Below, in pieces: positions 27,187 through 36,222 of a DNA stretch of 64,000 bases. Below the pieces are notes generated by a model. That model made no database searches, was not told the DNA's origin, and saw only the letters and a program-made list of their open reading frames with translations. The DNA comes from Desulfobotulus alkaliphilus (lineage in GTDB: Bacteria > Desulfobacterota > Desulfobacteria > Desulfobacterales > ASO4-4). The position numbers and the translations under genes were made by a program. Position 1 is the stretch's first letter, and each line of letters opens with the position of its first letter. The stretch is taken from NCBI RefSeq assembly GCF_007830435.1, contig NZ_VLLC01000007.1:1-64000 (forward strand). Reading direction: 5' to 3'.

Positions 27187-27594
27187 ATGATTGTTCGTAC
27201 ATTAAAGGAAATCACCGGAACGGATCGGGATAAAAAGGCTGCCAACGGCAACTGGGTCAGCCGCCGCTTTCTTCTGGCAAAGGATGGCATGGGTTTTTCT
27301 TTCCATGAAACCACCATATTTGCAGGTACGGAAACCCGTATCTGGTACAAAAACCATCTGGAAGCCGTCTACTGCGTTGGCGGCAGGGGTGAGCTGGAAA
27401 GACTGGACACCGGAGAAATCATCCCCATATCCGATGGCACCATGTACGCCCTTAACGGGCATGAGCCCCATCTCTTAAGGGCCTCTGAAGACATGCGCCT
27501 TGTCTGCGTTTTCAACCCTGCTCTGGTGGGCACCGAAGATCACAACAAGGACGGAGTCTACGCAACACCGGAAGAGGAAACCGGCAGGGCCTGA
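27187..27594 (+). CDS. ectC: Ectoine synthase
   Basis: EctC cyclises N-acetyl-diaminobutyrate to the compatible solute ectoine. The 135-residue cupin begins MIVRTLKEITGT and contains WVSRRFLLAKDGMGFSFHET, AVYCVGGRGELE and LNGHEPHLLRA, all typical. ATG 27187 has AGGAG at seven bases, and a TTG directly before it is less likely. A GCAGCCCC/GGGGCTGC hairpin (27111-27131) lies between ectB and ectC. No ectD hydroxylase follows, so the product should be ectoine, not hydroxyectoine, unless ectD lies elsewhere. Confidence 0.95.
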   Translation: MIVRTLKEITGTDRDKKAANGNWVSRRFLLAKDGMGFSFHETTIFAGTETRIWYKNHLEAVYCVGGRGELERLDTGEIIPISDGTMYALNGHEPHLLRASEDMRLVCVFNPALVGTEDHNKDGVYATPEEETGRA

Positions 27595-27606
27595 TTCCTG
27601 CCAAAA

Positions 27607-27640
27607 GGGTCTGCCAAAAGGGGGCAGCCCTTCCTTTTTC
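27607..27640 (+). terminator. Terminator of the ectoine operon
   Basis: A GGGTCTGCC/GGCAGCCC stem is followed by TTCCTTTTTC. It ends directly at the convergent Fic gene's stop. Confidence 0.65.
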
Positions 27641-28251
27641 TACGAAGACAGATCCTCCGTTTTATATTGGCTGTAGCCTTCATAATAATAACTCACATCA
27701 ATCCCCTTCATAAAAAGGGGACGGTCATCAATTTGATGTGTGAGAGCTTGTTTGAGGAGAACTTTAATTTCAATGTCTTTGACAACACTGCGTTCCATGG
27801 CAGAGAGATACTCATCTTTATCCACCAGATTCCAGTCGATCACCTGCCTGATTTCTTTTTTGAGCATAAGGTCAAGCCAGATACGGGTGGCCCGTCCGTT
27901 CCCTTCACGAAAGGGATGGGCAATGTTCATTTCCACATATTTTTCCATGATCTGGTCAAATGTACTTTGGGGCATGGAATCTATATGTGCAAGGGATTGT
28001 ACTAAATACATCACCGGCGCAAACCGGAAATTTCCTTTGGCAATATTTTTCGTACGGATTTGCCCTGCGAAGTCATAAATATCTTCAAAGAGATACGCAT
28101 GAATAAATGCAAGCCCTTCAAAGTACCCCACCCTGACCTTGGCAATGTCACCAGAGTCAAAGAGCTGAATGGCCTTTTGCTTACTGATTTTTTCTTCGGC
28201 TCTGGCAAGCTCAACCTGATGGGTGATATTCAGCTTATTTTCTAATATCAT
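27640..28251 (-). CDS. Fic-domain AMPylase, class III
   Basis: Fic enzymes transfer AMP or other nucleotides to target proteins. The 203-residue protein has the intact active-site motif HPFREGNGR (residues 112-120) and the inhibitory motif S/T-x-x-x-E-G/N at its own C-terminus (SYYYEG, 187-192), which defines class III self-inhibited Fic proteins. No separate antitoxin gene is needed, and none is seen. The ATG at 28251 has AGGAAA upstream. It stands alone, convergent with ectC. Confidence 0.9.
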   Translation of the reverse strand: MILENKLNITHQVELARAEEKISKQKAIQLFDSGDIAKVRVGYFEGLAFIHAYLFEDIYDFAGQIRTKNIAKGNFRFAPVMYLVQSLAHIDSMPQSTFDQIMEKYVEMNIAHPFREGNGRATRIWLDLMLKKEIRQVIDWNLVDKDEYLSAMERSVVKDIEIKVLLKQALTHQIDDRPLFMKGIDVSYYYEGYSQYKTEDLSS

Positions 28252-28598
28252 TACATATTTCCTTCACTAAAATATGACAGCCCCTAAAAAAAGATGCTCC
28301 CACCATAAACCATGGGAACATCAGGAAACAAGCCTTCCGTTTTAAAAAAAAGATCTGCAGGCCTTCTTTTTTAGCGTAAAGGCTGCCCCCTTTCCCTTTA
28401 AAGATCTGCGGTTTTTTATTTTACGCCCTTTTCCTGTCCATTTTCTTTACAAAGACGCAACCATACCGACAGACAAATGGGGCAGATACGGCCATAATAC
28501 AGGAAAAATCCTTCAGGCATGCTTATTGCTATTTCAGATCTGTTGGCACACCTCTTCTGCTGTCAGGCACCAGCCCCTTTTCTTATCCGGGAAGTGTT
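28252..28598. other. Intergenic region between fic and the PHP-like gene
   Basis: No gene is visible. An imperfect direct repeat, AAAGATCTGC followed by T-rich DNA and GCGTAAA or TTTACGC, occurs near 28348 and 28402. The region must contain both divergent promoters. I cannot place them with confidence. Confidence 0.4.
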
Positions 28599-31500
28599 AT
28601 GGAAAAAAAATTCGAAAAATGCATGTTTGATCCGGCAGATTACCACCTGCTGGAAATCATCAGAGATATCCGGAACCGCCAGAAAAAACAAAAGGATCTC
28701 CGCCAGCGCATCGGACCCTACCTGCACCCCAGAGGCATCAAGGAAATGGCTGCACCAAGGGAGCTTCGCATGGCCTATGCCATTGGCCATCTCCTGGACA
28801 GTCTGGACGAGGGAAGGGTGGAAGACCGGCTGACAGCCCTGCAGTCCCTTGTGGATGAAGTCATGAATTCCACGGAAGGCAATCTGCGCAAAAATACGGC
28901 GAGGGTTCTTCTCCAGCTGATGAAGGAACTGATCCGCTGTGATGAAAGGGATACCCGCCGACAGCTGGCCCTTGCCCATGATTTCAGAAGGGCTGCCGTG
29001 GGCAGACCCAGAGTCATCCGCAAACTCCTCAGCCACTATCATCTCCTTGAAATGCCGGAAGAATGGAATCAGGTCAGCTTTGACGACCATGTCCATGATG
29101 CCAACACCAAAGGCAGAAAAAATCCCTGTCACCTCATCATGGATGCCTGGATCAAAGGCATACGGGAAATCCGGGTAATTTATTACAATCACATCCCAAA
29201 ACAGGCACTGGCCGAGCTCATGAACGCCGCCGCCATCATGGGAATTAAAGCCTCCATAGGCATTGAGTACGAAGTGTTCTTCCGGGGACGCATGGTTTCC
29301 TTTATCTGGGCGCCTGCGGGACTGGATACGGCAGATGCCATGGTCAGATTTTTCAGCCTGCCGGAAGTGGATGCCTTCATGGAAAAAGGCAGGGCCGTTT
29401 CCTCCCACAGATCCGCTCTGGTACTGAAAAGCCTGCACCATTTCAACCGGGTTCACCGGCCTGCCATGGAAAGGGAGCTGGGCATTCCCCTGCCCGAAGT
29501 AAGGGAGAAGGACTTTCTGGCCATGGTGGGTCTGGGGCAGCCCTCCACCCTTCACCTCTCCGCCTATCTCCACAGGCTTTTAACAGGGGCCTTAAACAAA
29601 GCCCTTTCAGAAGTTGAAGACTCCCGGCAAGGGCTCCCGCAGGCCAGCCCTCTCCCGGAAGGAGACACAGGAACTTCCCCCCTCAGCAAGGCACCCGAGC
29701 CCCTGTCGCCGGGCCCCAAAAACGGGGAAACGAATTTTCCTGCGGCGGCCCTGTCTGCAAAGCGCAGGGAAATCCTTGAAAAACTAACCCCTGAAATGAT
29801 CGAAAAAGACTGTCTTCTTCCGGAAAATCTGCCCCCTGCCCAGCCTGACGAAAAAGAGCTGCCGGAACTCCTCACCCTTTCGCCGGAAACACTGTGCGAA
29901 AAACTCTCCGGCCTGCACCCATCCTTCTCCCTGACCCTCAATCTTAAACACCTCAGGACAGAAGATGTGGCGGAGCTGCTTTTTCTGGGTCAGGGCAGAA
30001 TAACTCACCTTGAAATTTTCAATCTCAAAGATCAGGCCATGGGAAAAGCCCTTGCCTACAAAGAGATCAATGCATTGCAACTGGCCCTGAATCAGGGCAA
30101 CATCATCACCCTGAAACGCATGCTCACGGACTGCTGCCACAGGCTTGAGGAGTGCTCAGACTCCGATGCCCGGAATCAGTCGGCAACCTTAGAAAACATC
30201 ATCAGCCAACTGGGCCATATGGTTGCCCCCTACGCCCACCGCCCCCTGAAAACCCGTATAGGAACGGACTCCACGGGCAATTCCCCCCGTTTTTTCGGAA
30301 TGGGCCTTGTCCTCCGGGATACCCTGCCCTTCCGCACCCGTCGCTATTTACATAAAAAAATAGGCATCCATCACCACAGACCGGGAATCCGCATCCCTGT
30401 TCTGCCCCATATCACATGGATACCCAAAAAACCGCCCTTAAAAAAACTGGCCCCCCTGATGTATCGCCTGCGCTATGCAAAAATACTGCGGCCCGTCACC
30501 CACAGCAAACATCAGGACTATATCATCCGGAAAAGTGCCGTGCGTCTGGAGTCCAGAGGCAATGTTATTACTCTGGGCGGCACCATGAACGGCGAGCGGA
30601 CAGAAAAGAACGCCGCCAGAAACAGGGAAGCTGTTTTCCGTTTCCACCGGGTGGCCTATCTCAACACATCGCTCACCCAGTTTCTGAAAGTAGCCATCGG
30701 CTTTATTCCTGCTTTTTTAACCTTTGCCCTGACAAAGGACTGGTGGCTGCTGGCCTATTTCGGTGCCGTAATCTGGTTTGTCATCACGGGGCTGCGCAAT
30801 ATCCTGCAATCCGTGCTGGGCGGAGGCGGCATTCGCCGTTCCCCCCTTCTGAAGTGGCACGACCATGTCCGCTGGAGCCGTGTGGCAGATTCCCTTCTCT
30901 TTACAGGCTTTTCCGTTCCCCTGCTGGATTATGTGGTCAAGACCAGAATTCTTGACGAAACCCTTGCCATTACCACATCCAGCAATCCCATTGCCCTTTA
31001 TGCCTGCATGGGACTTGCAAACGGTATTTATATTTCCACCCATAATTTTTTCAGGGGGCTTCCCAGAGCGGCTGTGATCGCTAATTTTTTCAGAAGCCTT
31101 CTCGCCATTCCCGTCGCTGTCCTCTTTAATGGTATCTGCGGACAGATCCTTTCCGGCACAGGCCACGGCAATCCGGACGAAGCCCTGCAGAAATGGGCGG
31201 CCATCATATCCAAAACCGCATCGGATACGGTTGCGGGCATCATCGAAGGTCTGGCGGACCGTTTTCACAACCTTGCTCTGAGGGCACAGGACTACAGAAA
31301 AAAAATGCGGCAGGTCTTTACAACCTGTATGGATCTGGAGCTGGCCTTTCCCAAATCCGACATTCTCTCCCTGCTCTCAGACCCCGAACGCCGGAGTCTC
31401 CCGGAAACTCACCCCCACTCCGGGCTCAGCACAAAGGTAATCATCAATGCCCTGGATTTTCTCTACTTTTTCATGTACCAGCCCAGAGCAGGGGTGGCCC

Positions 31501-31760
31501 TGAAAAAAAGGCTGCTGCGCATGTCAGAGGAAGAGCGCCGGATTTTTTATGCCTATCATCTGGTGCTGAAAGAAGAAAAATATGTGAGTACCCTGCTGAT
31601 CAACGGACTGATCGGTAAAAACTTCGGACCGGGCCTTTCCTTTTATCTGGCCAACTACCGCCACTACCTTCAGACCCTCAGCCGCTGGATACCGGAAAGC
31701 TCTGGCCATGCGCCATCGGAGAAAAACGAGGGGAATGCAGCCCCTCCTGTTCCCGGATAA
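28599..31760 (+). CDS. Large membrane protein with degenerate PHP-like domain
   Basis: I do not recognise this 1053-residue protein as a named family. Residues 161-225 resemble a PHP phosphoesterase: DDHVHDANTKGRKNP, then an A-x-x-x-G-I-x-x-I strand (DAWIKGIREIRVIYYNHI) and IKASIGIEYE. The order matches the D-x-H-x-H start and the GIE strand of PHP domains. Residues about 340-400 are a low-complexity Pro/Glu-rich linker. Residues about 690-880 contain four to six membrane segments (VAIGFIPAFLTFAL, LLAIPVAVLFNGI). Function is unknown. It is a single gene, followed by an R2 repeat. Confidence 0.6.
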   Translation: MEKKFEKCMFDPADYHLLEIIRDIRNRQKKQKDLRQRIGPYLHPRGIKEMAAPRELRMAYAIGHLLDSLDEGRVEDRLTALQSLVDEVMNSTEGNLRKNTARVLLQLMKELIRCDERDTRRQLALAHDFRRAAVGRPRVIRKLLSHYHLLEMPEEWNQVSFDDHVHDANTKGRKNPCHLIMDAWIKGIREIRVIYYNHIPKQALAELMNAAAIMGIKASIGIEYEVFFRGRMVSFIWAPAGLDTADAMVRFFSLPEVDAFMEKGRAVSSHRSALVLKSLHHFNRVHRPAMERELGIPLPEVREKDFLAMVGLGQPSTLHLSAYLHRLLTGALNKALSEVEDSRQGLPQASPLPEGDTGTSPLSKAPEPLSPGPKNGETNFPAAALSAKRREILEKLTPEMIEKDCLLPENLPPAQPDEKELPELLTLSPETLCEKLSGLHPSFSLTLNLKHLRTEDVAELLFLGQGRITHLEIFNLKDQAMGKALAYKEINALQLALNQGNIITLKRMLTDCCHRLEECSDSDARNQSATLENIISQLGHMVAPYAHRPLKTRIGTDSTGNSPRFFGMGLVLRDTLPFRTRRYLHKKIGIHHHRPGIRIPVLPHITWIPKKPPLKKLAPLMYRLRYAKILRPVTHSKHQDYIIRKSAVRLESRGNVITLGGTMNGERTEKNAARNREAVFRFHRVAYLNTSLTQFLKVAIGFIPAFLTFALTKDWWLLAYFGAVIWFVITGLRNILQSVLGGGGIRRSPLLKWHDHVRWSRVADSLLFTGFSVPLLDYVVKTRILDETLAITTSSNPIALYACMGLANGIYISTHNFFRGLPRAAVIANFFRSLLAIPVAVLFNGICGQILSGTGHGNPDEALQKWAAIISKTASDTVAGIIEGLADRFHNLALRAQDYRKKMRQVFTTCMDLELAFPKSDILSLLSDPERRSLPETHPHSGLSTKVIINALDFLYFFMYQPRAGVALKKRLLRMSEEERRIFYAYHLVLKEEKYVSTLLINGLIGKNFGPGLSFYLANYRHYLQTLSRWIPESSGHAPSEKNEGNAAPPVPG

Positions 31761-31785
31761 AACAAGGACAAATATTTCTTTCAGA

Positions 31786-31979
31786 GTAACTATTCAGCAC
31801 GATTTTCCTTTGACAAATCGAAAACTTACAATCAGACATATAGACAACCGAGCCATTTGCTCGTGACGCAATCCGAAACGATTGCAATGTCACTCACAAA
31901 CCGCTCGATTGTCTTTTATTTGAACCAAGATCCCGAAATTAAAGAACTTTTTTCAGAATAAAATGTACTGAATAATTAC
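31786..31979. mobile_element. 194-bp miniature inverted-repeat element (family R2)
   Basis: Terminal repeats GTAACTATTCAGCAC (31786-31800) and GTACTGAATAATTAC (31965-31979) are inverted and match at 13 of 15 bases. Inside lies a second palindrome, GTGACGCAATC-cgaaac-GATTGCAATGTCAC. No coding capacity is seen. The element fills the gap between the PHP-like gene and the VKOR gene. Confidence 0.75.
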
Positions 31980-31982
31980 CTT

Positions 31983-33029
31983 TCAGAAGCCGCAGACGCC
32001 CCTGTCTGAAGGGTCGCCTGTGGAAGGACAGAGAACCGTATCCCCCGATGGCAGGCGGTTATGAAACCAGTCCGCAGTAGCTGCAGGACGGCCCCTGTCC
32101 GGAATAAGCTCTTTGATAATTTCAGCTATCTGCTCCTGATTCCGGGCGGTCCATCCCGTAAAATGACGGATATCCCCGTCACGTACAAGACGGATCATTG
32201 GCGTCTGCAACGGTGAACCCTGAATATCGGCAAGCTCTTTTTCATTCTGCAGAATATAACATTCTGCCATTTTCAAGGCCGCAGGCGAAAGATCTCCATA
32301 AATGCCCATGGCCACATTTTCAACGGCCCTGCGCCTTGACTGGGCATTCAGTCCCACATGCTTGATACGAATGGATACCTTAAGATTGTTTTCATACAGA
32401 ACACCTGAAAAATAAGAAACAGCGGCCTCGCAAAAGGGGCAGTCCGGTGAAACAAAAACCTCTATGCGAAGGAGATCCTTGCCTGTCTTTTTTTCCGTAA
32501 GGCATATGGGCAGACCTTCGGCAAGGATTCTTTCCGGAAAAAACGGCGGGAACAAAACCATATGAAACACCAGCATAAAAACAAAGGCAGGAAAGCATTT
32601 TGCGGGCAACTCCCGAAGACGGGCAGGAGGCTTTAAGAAAAAATCCTGAACCAGAGTAACGATGTAAATCATGAAAACCATGGCTGCAAAAATCAGGCAG
32701 GAAGTACAGAATTCCCTGAAATAAAAAAACTGCAGCAGAATCAGATACAGCTCAGCCCCTGCCATGGCAGATATGATCCAAAAACTTATTTTCTCAAAGC
32801 CTCTGATCCGTAAAATCCAGAAAACAAGAAGCCCCAGAAAACCCAGCAGAGAGAGGGGAATACCATATAAAATACCGATACTGGATTCATGCAGGGAGGT
32901 ACAGGCTGTTTCGCAACCCGTCACGGCGGAAGGAGACAGAAAGGGCATGGAAAACAAATCATTGGCGGCAATCCATGCGCTGAAAAAAAGAGCGGTTGCA
33001 AGCAGCAGGTGAAAGATCTTTTTTATCAT
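31983..33029 (-). CDS. VKOR-thioredoxin (DsbA-like) fusion, periplasmic disulphide formation
   Basis: VKOR-family enzymes pass electrons from thiol proteins to quinone. The protein (about 348 residues from ATG 33029, GAGG upstream) has four or five membrane helices with the loop cysteines C39 and C43 (GCETACTSLHESS) and the active-site CTSC (108-111, FREFCTSCLIF). A periplasmic thioredoxin-fold domain follows with CPFC in VFVSPDCPFCEAAVSYF. The fused arrangement allows direct oxidation of substrates. A second thioredoxin-like gene lies 520 bp upstream, and inverted repeats flank the gene on both sides. Confidence 0.88.
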   Translation of the reverse strand: MIKKIFHLLLATALFFSAWIAANDLFSMPFLSPSAVTGCETACTSLHESSIGILYGIPLSLLGFLGLLVFWILRIRGFEKISFWIISAMAGAELYLILLQFFYFREFCTSCLIFAAMVFMIYIVTLVQDFFLKPPARLRELPAKCFPAFVFMLVFHMVLFPPFFPERILAEGLPICLTEKKTGKDLLRIEVFVSPDCPFCEAAVSYFSGVLYENNLKVSIRIKHVGLNAQSRRRAVENVAMGIYGDLSPAALKMAECYILQNEKELADIQGSPLQTPMIRLVRDGDIRHFTGWTARNQEQIAEIIKELIPDRGRPAATADWFHNRLPSGDTVLCPSTGDPSDRGVCGF

Positions 33030-33115
33030 TGTCCCAACCTCGGTTCCTGTTTTCAAAACCCCTTAAAATCCTAAAACAAAACACCAGACATACAATCAAG
33101 TACGCTAAAAAAATG

Positions 33116-33455
33116 TAATTATTCAGCACAGTTTGTTTTGAACTGTCAATGCTGTAATTACAGCAGCTTCGTACTATTGCAAGGCTCCGTGGCTATTTGC
33201 AAGTGACATTGCAATCGTTTCGGATCAGAGATTTGCAGGCCTGTGCGAAAGAAGCGGCAAACTGTCTGAGCCGCCACAAAGGCAGCGTACTTAAGCCTGC
33301 TATGACAATCAAAAAGCTTATCCTGCCTGTGGCGGGGAGTTTTTGCCGCTTCCGCACAGGGCAAGAAGCTCCCGAATAAGATTGCGTCACGGGCAAATAG
33401 CCTGGGGCCTGTGCGTCTGTCTTGCAGCTATGGTACTTGGAAAACTGTGCTGAAC
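33116..33455. mobile_element. 340-bp element of three concentric inverted repeats (family R2)
   Basis: The outer arms are TTCAGCACAGTTT (33122-33134) and its complement ending at 33454. The middle arms start GGCTATTTGC and contain GTGAC (33191-33216 and 33380-33402). The inner arms are CCTGTGCG...AAGCGGCAAA...CCGCCACA..GGCAG (33240-33285 and 33323-33362). The whole segment can fold into one long hairpin. The left 84 bp recur at 1-84, and the GTGAC palindrome recurs at 31863-31893. There is no transposase. Confidence 0.8.
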
Positions 33456-33515
33456 AGCAACCCACGCCGTGTTACGGCGCTTTGTCATAAAGTAACTTTT
33501 GGAGTTACTCAGAAG
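33456..33515. repeat. 60-bp double-hairpin repeat, copy 3 (family R1)
   Basis: The copy matches 3219-3278 at 56 of 60 bases and directly abuts the R2 element. It keeps the CGCCGT/ACGGCG stem and the AGTAACTT/AGTTACT stem. Confidence 0.85.
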
Positions 33516-33551
33516 TTACAAAAAAATTAAAGACTTAAAAAAATACCATGC

Positions 33552-33962
33552 TCACTTTTCCACATCTGCCTTTTTCAGCACTTCAACAAACTCATCCGGC
33601 GGCAGATAACCAGACTGACGGGAAATCTCCTCCCCTTCCGCTGAAAAAAAGATGCTTGTGGGTACAAGGGTGACGCCAAGGCTTTCAGCCTGCGCCCTGT
33701 TCTGTGCAGCATGTACCCGGGTGCTGAAAAAAGAAGCATTGAGCATACGGATCACTTCCGGATCCTTCAGGGTATTTTCTCCCATAATCTGGCACGATGG
33801 ACAGGATGGGGTATAAAAATAATAATATATCTTTTTACCTTCCGCCGCAGCCCTTTCCACGGCCTGATCCTTTGACAGCCAGACAATCTCATCCCCGGCA
33901 AGGGCCGCTGAAGCAGTCCAGAACAGTAAAAAAGAAACAGTCATCATGCGAAAAACCTGCAT
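33552..33962 (-). CDS. Periplasmic thioredoxin-like protein
   Basis: The 136-residue protein has a signal peptide (residues 1-22, ending SAALA) and a thioredoxin fold with active site CPSC (YTPSCPSCQIMGE). The cis-proline segment is TLVPTSIFF. It resembles thioredoxin_7/DUF255-type or SoxW-like oxidoreductases. The start ATG at 33962 has GGAGG five bases upstream. It lies between the VKOR fusion and the arsenite efflux gene and might serve either. The sequence does not decide this. Confidence 0.82.
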   Translation of the reverse strand: MQVFRMMTVSFLLFWTASAALAGDEIVWLSKDQAVERAAAEGKKIYYYFYTPSCPSCQIMGENTLKDPEVIRMLNASFFSTRVHAAQNRAQAESLGVTLVPTSIFFSAEGEEISRQSGYLPPDEFVEVLKKADVEK

Positions 33963-34056
33963 ACAAAACCTCCATCGGCTCAGGGTTTAGAGAATCTGCT
34001 TTCATAAACATCCCGAACCACATTAAAGAAAGTACGGCCCGAGGTAAAGAAGGGAT

Positions 34057-34105
34057 TAAAAAAAGGGCATGGAAACAGAAGCACCTGCCCTGCACCTCCA
34101 TGCCC
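34057..34105 (-). terminator. Terminator of the ACR3 gene
   Basis: On the minus strand a GGGCATGGA/TCCATGCCC stem is followed by seven T (34058-34064). It lies just downstream of the ACR3 stop. Confidence 0.7.
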
Positions 34106-34118
34106 CACCTGAACAGCA

Positions 34119-35186
34119 TCAGGCCTTGGGTGCCTTTTCAGGCTCAGACGGGAAAAATGCCTTTGTTCTGAGACAAAAACGCACCAGAGCCAGCATGATG
34201 GGCACTTCAATTAAAAGTCCCACAACCGCAGCCAGGGCAGCACCGGAGCTGACACCAAACATGGTGATGGCAACAGCAATGGCCACCTCAAAATGATTGG
34301 AGGCACCGATCATGGAAGTGGGCGCTGCGTCTTCATAGGAAATCCCCAGAAAACGGCAGATCACATAGCCAAGGCCAAAAATGGCAAAGGTCTGGATGAT
34401 AAGGGGAATGGCAATCATCACGATGACAAGGGGAGACCGCAGAATAACATCCCCCTGCAGAATAAAGAGGGAAACAAGGGTCGCCAGCAGAGCGATGATG
34501 GAAACCTTTCCCCATTTGGCCACATACACCGTATCAAACCAGTCTTTCCCTTTTTTATGAATCAGATAACGCCTGGAAAGCCAGCCCGCCACAAGGGGAA
34601 CGCCCACATAAAAACCAACGGTGAGACTCAGTGTAACAAAGGGAATGGGCAGGGCCACGCCAAGCAGAACACTGCCCAGAGGGGCATAAAGAACCAGCAT
34701 GGTCAGGGAGTTAATGGCTACCATGACAAGGGTAAGGCCCATGTTTGCCCGGGACAGATAGCTCCAGACAAAAACCATGGCCGTACAGGGCGCAATACCT
34801 AAAAGCACCATGCCTGCAAAGTATTCACTGGCCATATCTGCGGGGATAAAAGGGGCCCAGATGAAAAACATGAAGATCCAGGCAAAAAACGTCATGGTAA
34901 AGGGCTTGATTCCCCAGTTGATCACAAGGGTTGTCAGCACAGGCCTCGGCGTTTTGAAGGCCTGGGCAACCTGAGGAAAATCAATCTGAATCATGATGGG
35001 ATAAATCATCAGAAAAAGCAGAAGACCTATGGGAAGGTTCACCTGCTCTATGGACATGGCATTGATGACTTTGGCCATTCCCGGAAAAAGAAAACCAATC
35101 AGAATACCTGCCACCATGCACAGGGCCACCCAGAGGGTGAGATACCTTTCAAAAAAACCCAGCGGTCTGCTTTCTTTGGCTGTCAT
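34119..35186 (-). CDS. arsB: Arsenite efflux transporter ACR3
   Basis: ACR3 exports As(OH)3. The 355-residue, ten-helix protein has the family blocks GIAPCTAMVFVWSYLSRAN, with the essential cysteine in helix 4, and TSMIGASNHFEVAIAVAITMFG in helix 9. The start has AAGGAG upstream. The ArsR gene lies 61 bp upstream on the same strand and probably controls it. A terminator follows. Confidence 0.95.
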   Translation of the reverse strand: MTAKESRPLGFFERYLTLWVALCMVAGILIGFLFPGMAKVINAMSIEQVNLPIGLLLFLMIYPIMIQIDFPQVAQAFKTPRPVLTTLVINWGIKPFTMTFFAWIFMFFIWAPFIPADMASEYFAGMVLLGIAPCTAMVFVWSYLSRANMGLTLVMVAINSLTMLVLYAPLGSVLLGVALPIPFVTLSLTVGFYVGVPLVAGWLSRRYLIHKKGKDWFDTVYVAKWGKVSIIALLATLVSLFILQGDVILRSPLVIVMIAIPLIIQTFAIFGLGYVICRFLGISYEDAAPTSMIGASNHFEVAIAVAITMFGVSSGAALAAVVGLLIEVPIMLALVRFCLRTKAFFPSEPEKAPKA

Positions 35187-35247
35187 GGACGTCTCCTTCT
35201 GGCATATGATTTTTAAATTTTTTCTCTGGATCCCTGTGGATCAGAAT

Positions 35248-35610
35248 TCAAAACGATGCACAAACCCCTTCTTCACACGCCATCTTTTCCGGTACCCGAT
35301 TGCGGATAAACTCACGGTCCGCACGAATCACCTCATTTTCCGGCATGTGGACCTGCATCCAGGAAAGGATGGTATCGGTCTTGAGATTACCGGTACAAAG
35401 GGTGTAGTGGGTCCATTTCCCACACTTTCTGGCATCCACAAGACCGGCCTGCCGGAGCAGACCCATGTGGCGGGATACCGTTGCACCTGTCACGCCCAGC
35501 ATTTCCGTCAGATGACAGGCACAGAGATGGGGTCTTTCCGTCAGGGCCATGAGAACCCGAAGCCGGTTGGCATCGGAAAGGGCCTTTGTAATGGCCAGCA
35601 GCTTTTCCAT
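35248..35610 (-). CDS. arsR: ArsR-family repressor with C-terminal cysteine pair
   Basis: The 120-residue winged-helix regulator has the recognition helix VTGATVSRHMGLLRQAGLV. It has two possible As(III)-binding sites: C30 and C32 (HLCACHL), as in the classical alpha-3 site, and C112/C117 (CEEGVC) at the C-terminus. GGAGG precedes the start. It is transcribed with ACR3 and is divergent from a second ArsR gene at 35857. The inverted TTAG...CTAA near 35635-35650 may be part of its operator. Confidence 0.92.
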   Translation of the reverse strand: MEKLLAITKALSDANRLRVLMALTERPHLCACHLTEMLGVTGATVSRHMGLLRQAGLVDARKCGKWTHYTLCTGNLKTDTILSWMQVHMPENEVIRADREFIRNRVPEKMACEEGVCASF

Positions 35611-35690
35611 ACCTCCTCCTTGCTTTTACACTTAGCCAACAATCTAAACGTAGCAGCCCTCCTGTTTTCTGCCAAGGATTTTTTTCAGCC

Positions 35691-35704
35691 GTAATTATTC
35701 AGCA
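35691..35704. repeat. Isolated terminal motif of the R2 element
   Basis: The 14-base GTAATTATTCAGCA is the same terminal sequence as in the R2 elements. No second end is visible nearby, so it may be a remnant between the two divergent arsR genes. Confidence 0.5.
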
Positions 35705-35797
35705 AGTTTCCCCTTACCCTCCGGGCTGGGTTTGGGTGAGGAAAGAAAGTCGTAAAAAACCGTATCCATTGCTTGTCAGGCCATGAAAAAAATGTCC

Positions 35798-35843
35798 TTG
35801 ACAATCCCAAGCCAGAAATACATATTGCCATATGTCGATATGG
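35798..35843 (+). promoter_or_regulatory. Promoter and likely ArsR operator of the arsR2-arsP operon
   Basis: TTGACA (35798-35803) and CATATT (35821-35826) are 17 bp apart. Just after the -10 lies a perfect inverted repeat CCATAT-gtcg-ATATGG (35828-35843), which overlaps the expected transcription start. This is the usual position of an ArsR/SmtB operator. Confidence 0.7.
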
Positions 35844-35856
35844 AGGACGCAAAAAA

Positions 35857-36222
35857 ATGAAACATCTGATCAAAGTCATGAAAGCCCTTTCCGATCCCGG
35901 CAGGCTGAAAATTTTAAAGGCCTTAGAAAATCGAAAGCTCTGTGTCTGTGAGCTGCAGGAAGTCATGGGGCTTGCCCAGTCCACCGTAAGCAAGCACCTG
36001 AAAATTCTGGAAGAAGCAGGCCTTGTCCATTGGGAAAAGGAAGGACCATGGGTGAACTATGCTCTTGATAAAACAACGGATAATCCCTATGCCGCAGAAA
36101 TGCTTGCCAAGATGAAAAACTGGCTGGAAGACGATGCCACGGTTTCAGAAATGCGGTTTCTCCTCCCGGAAATCCACAGGGACCGTATCCGAAAATCTCT
36201 TCCCGACCGGACGACATCCTAA
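35857..36222 (+). CDS. arsR: ArsR-family repressor with alpha-3 CxC site
   Basis: The 121-residue protein carries ALSDPGRLKIL and KLCVCELQEVMG, where C29 and C31 match the As(III)-sensing CxC of E. coli-type ArsR, then the recognition helix AQSTVSKHLKILEEAGLV. ATG 35857 follows GGAGG at ten bases, and the frame upstream of it covers the operator and is not translated. It heads an operon with the permease and small redox protein. Confidence 0.92.
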   Translation: MKHLIKVMKALSDPGRLKILKALENRKLCVCELQEVMGLAQSTVSKHLKILEEAGLVHWEKEGPWVNYALDKTTDNPYAAEMLAKMKNWLEDDATVSEMRFLLPEIHRDRIRKSLPDRTTS

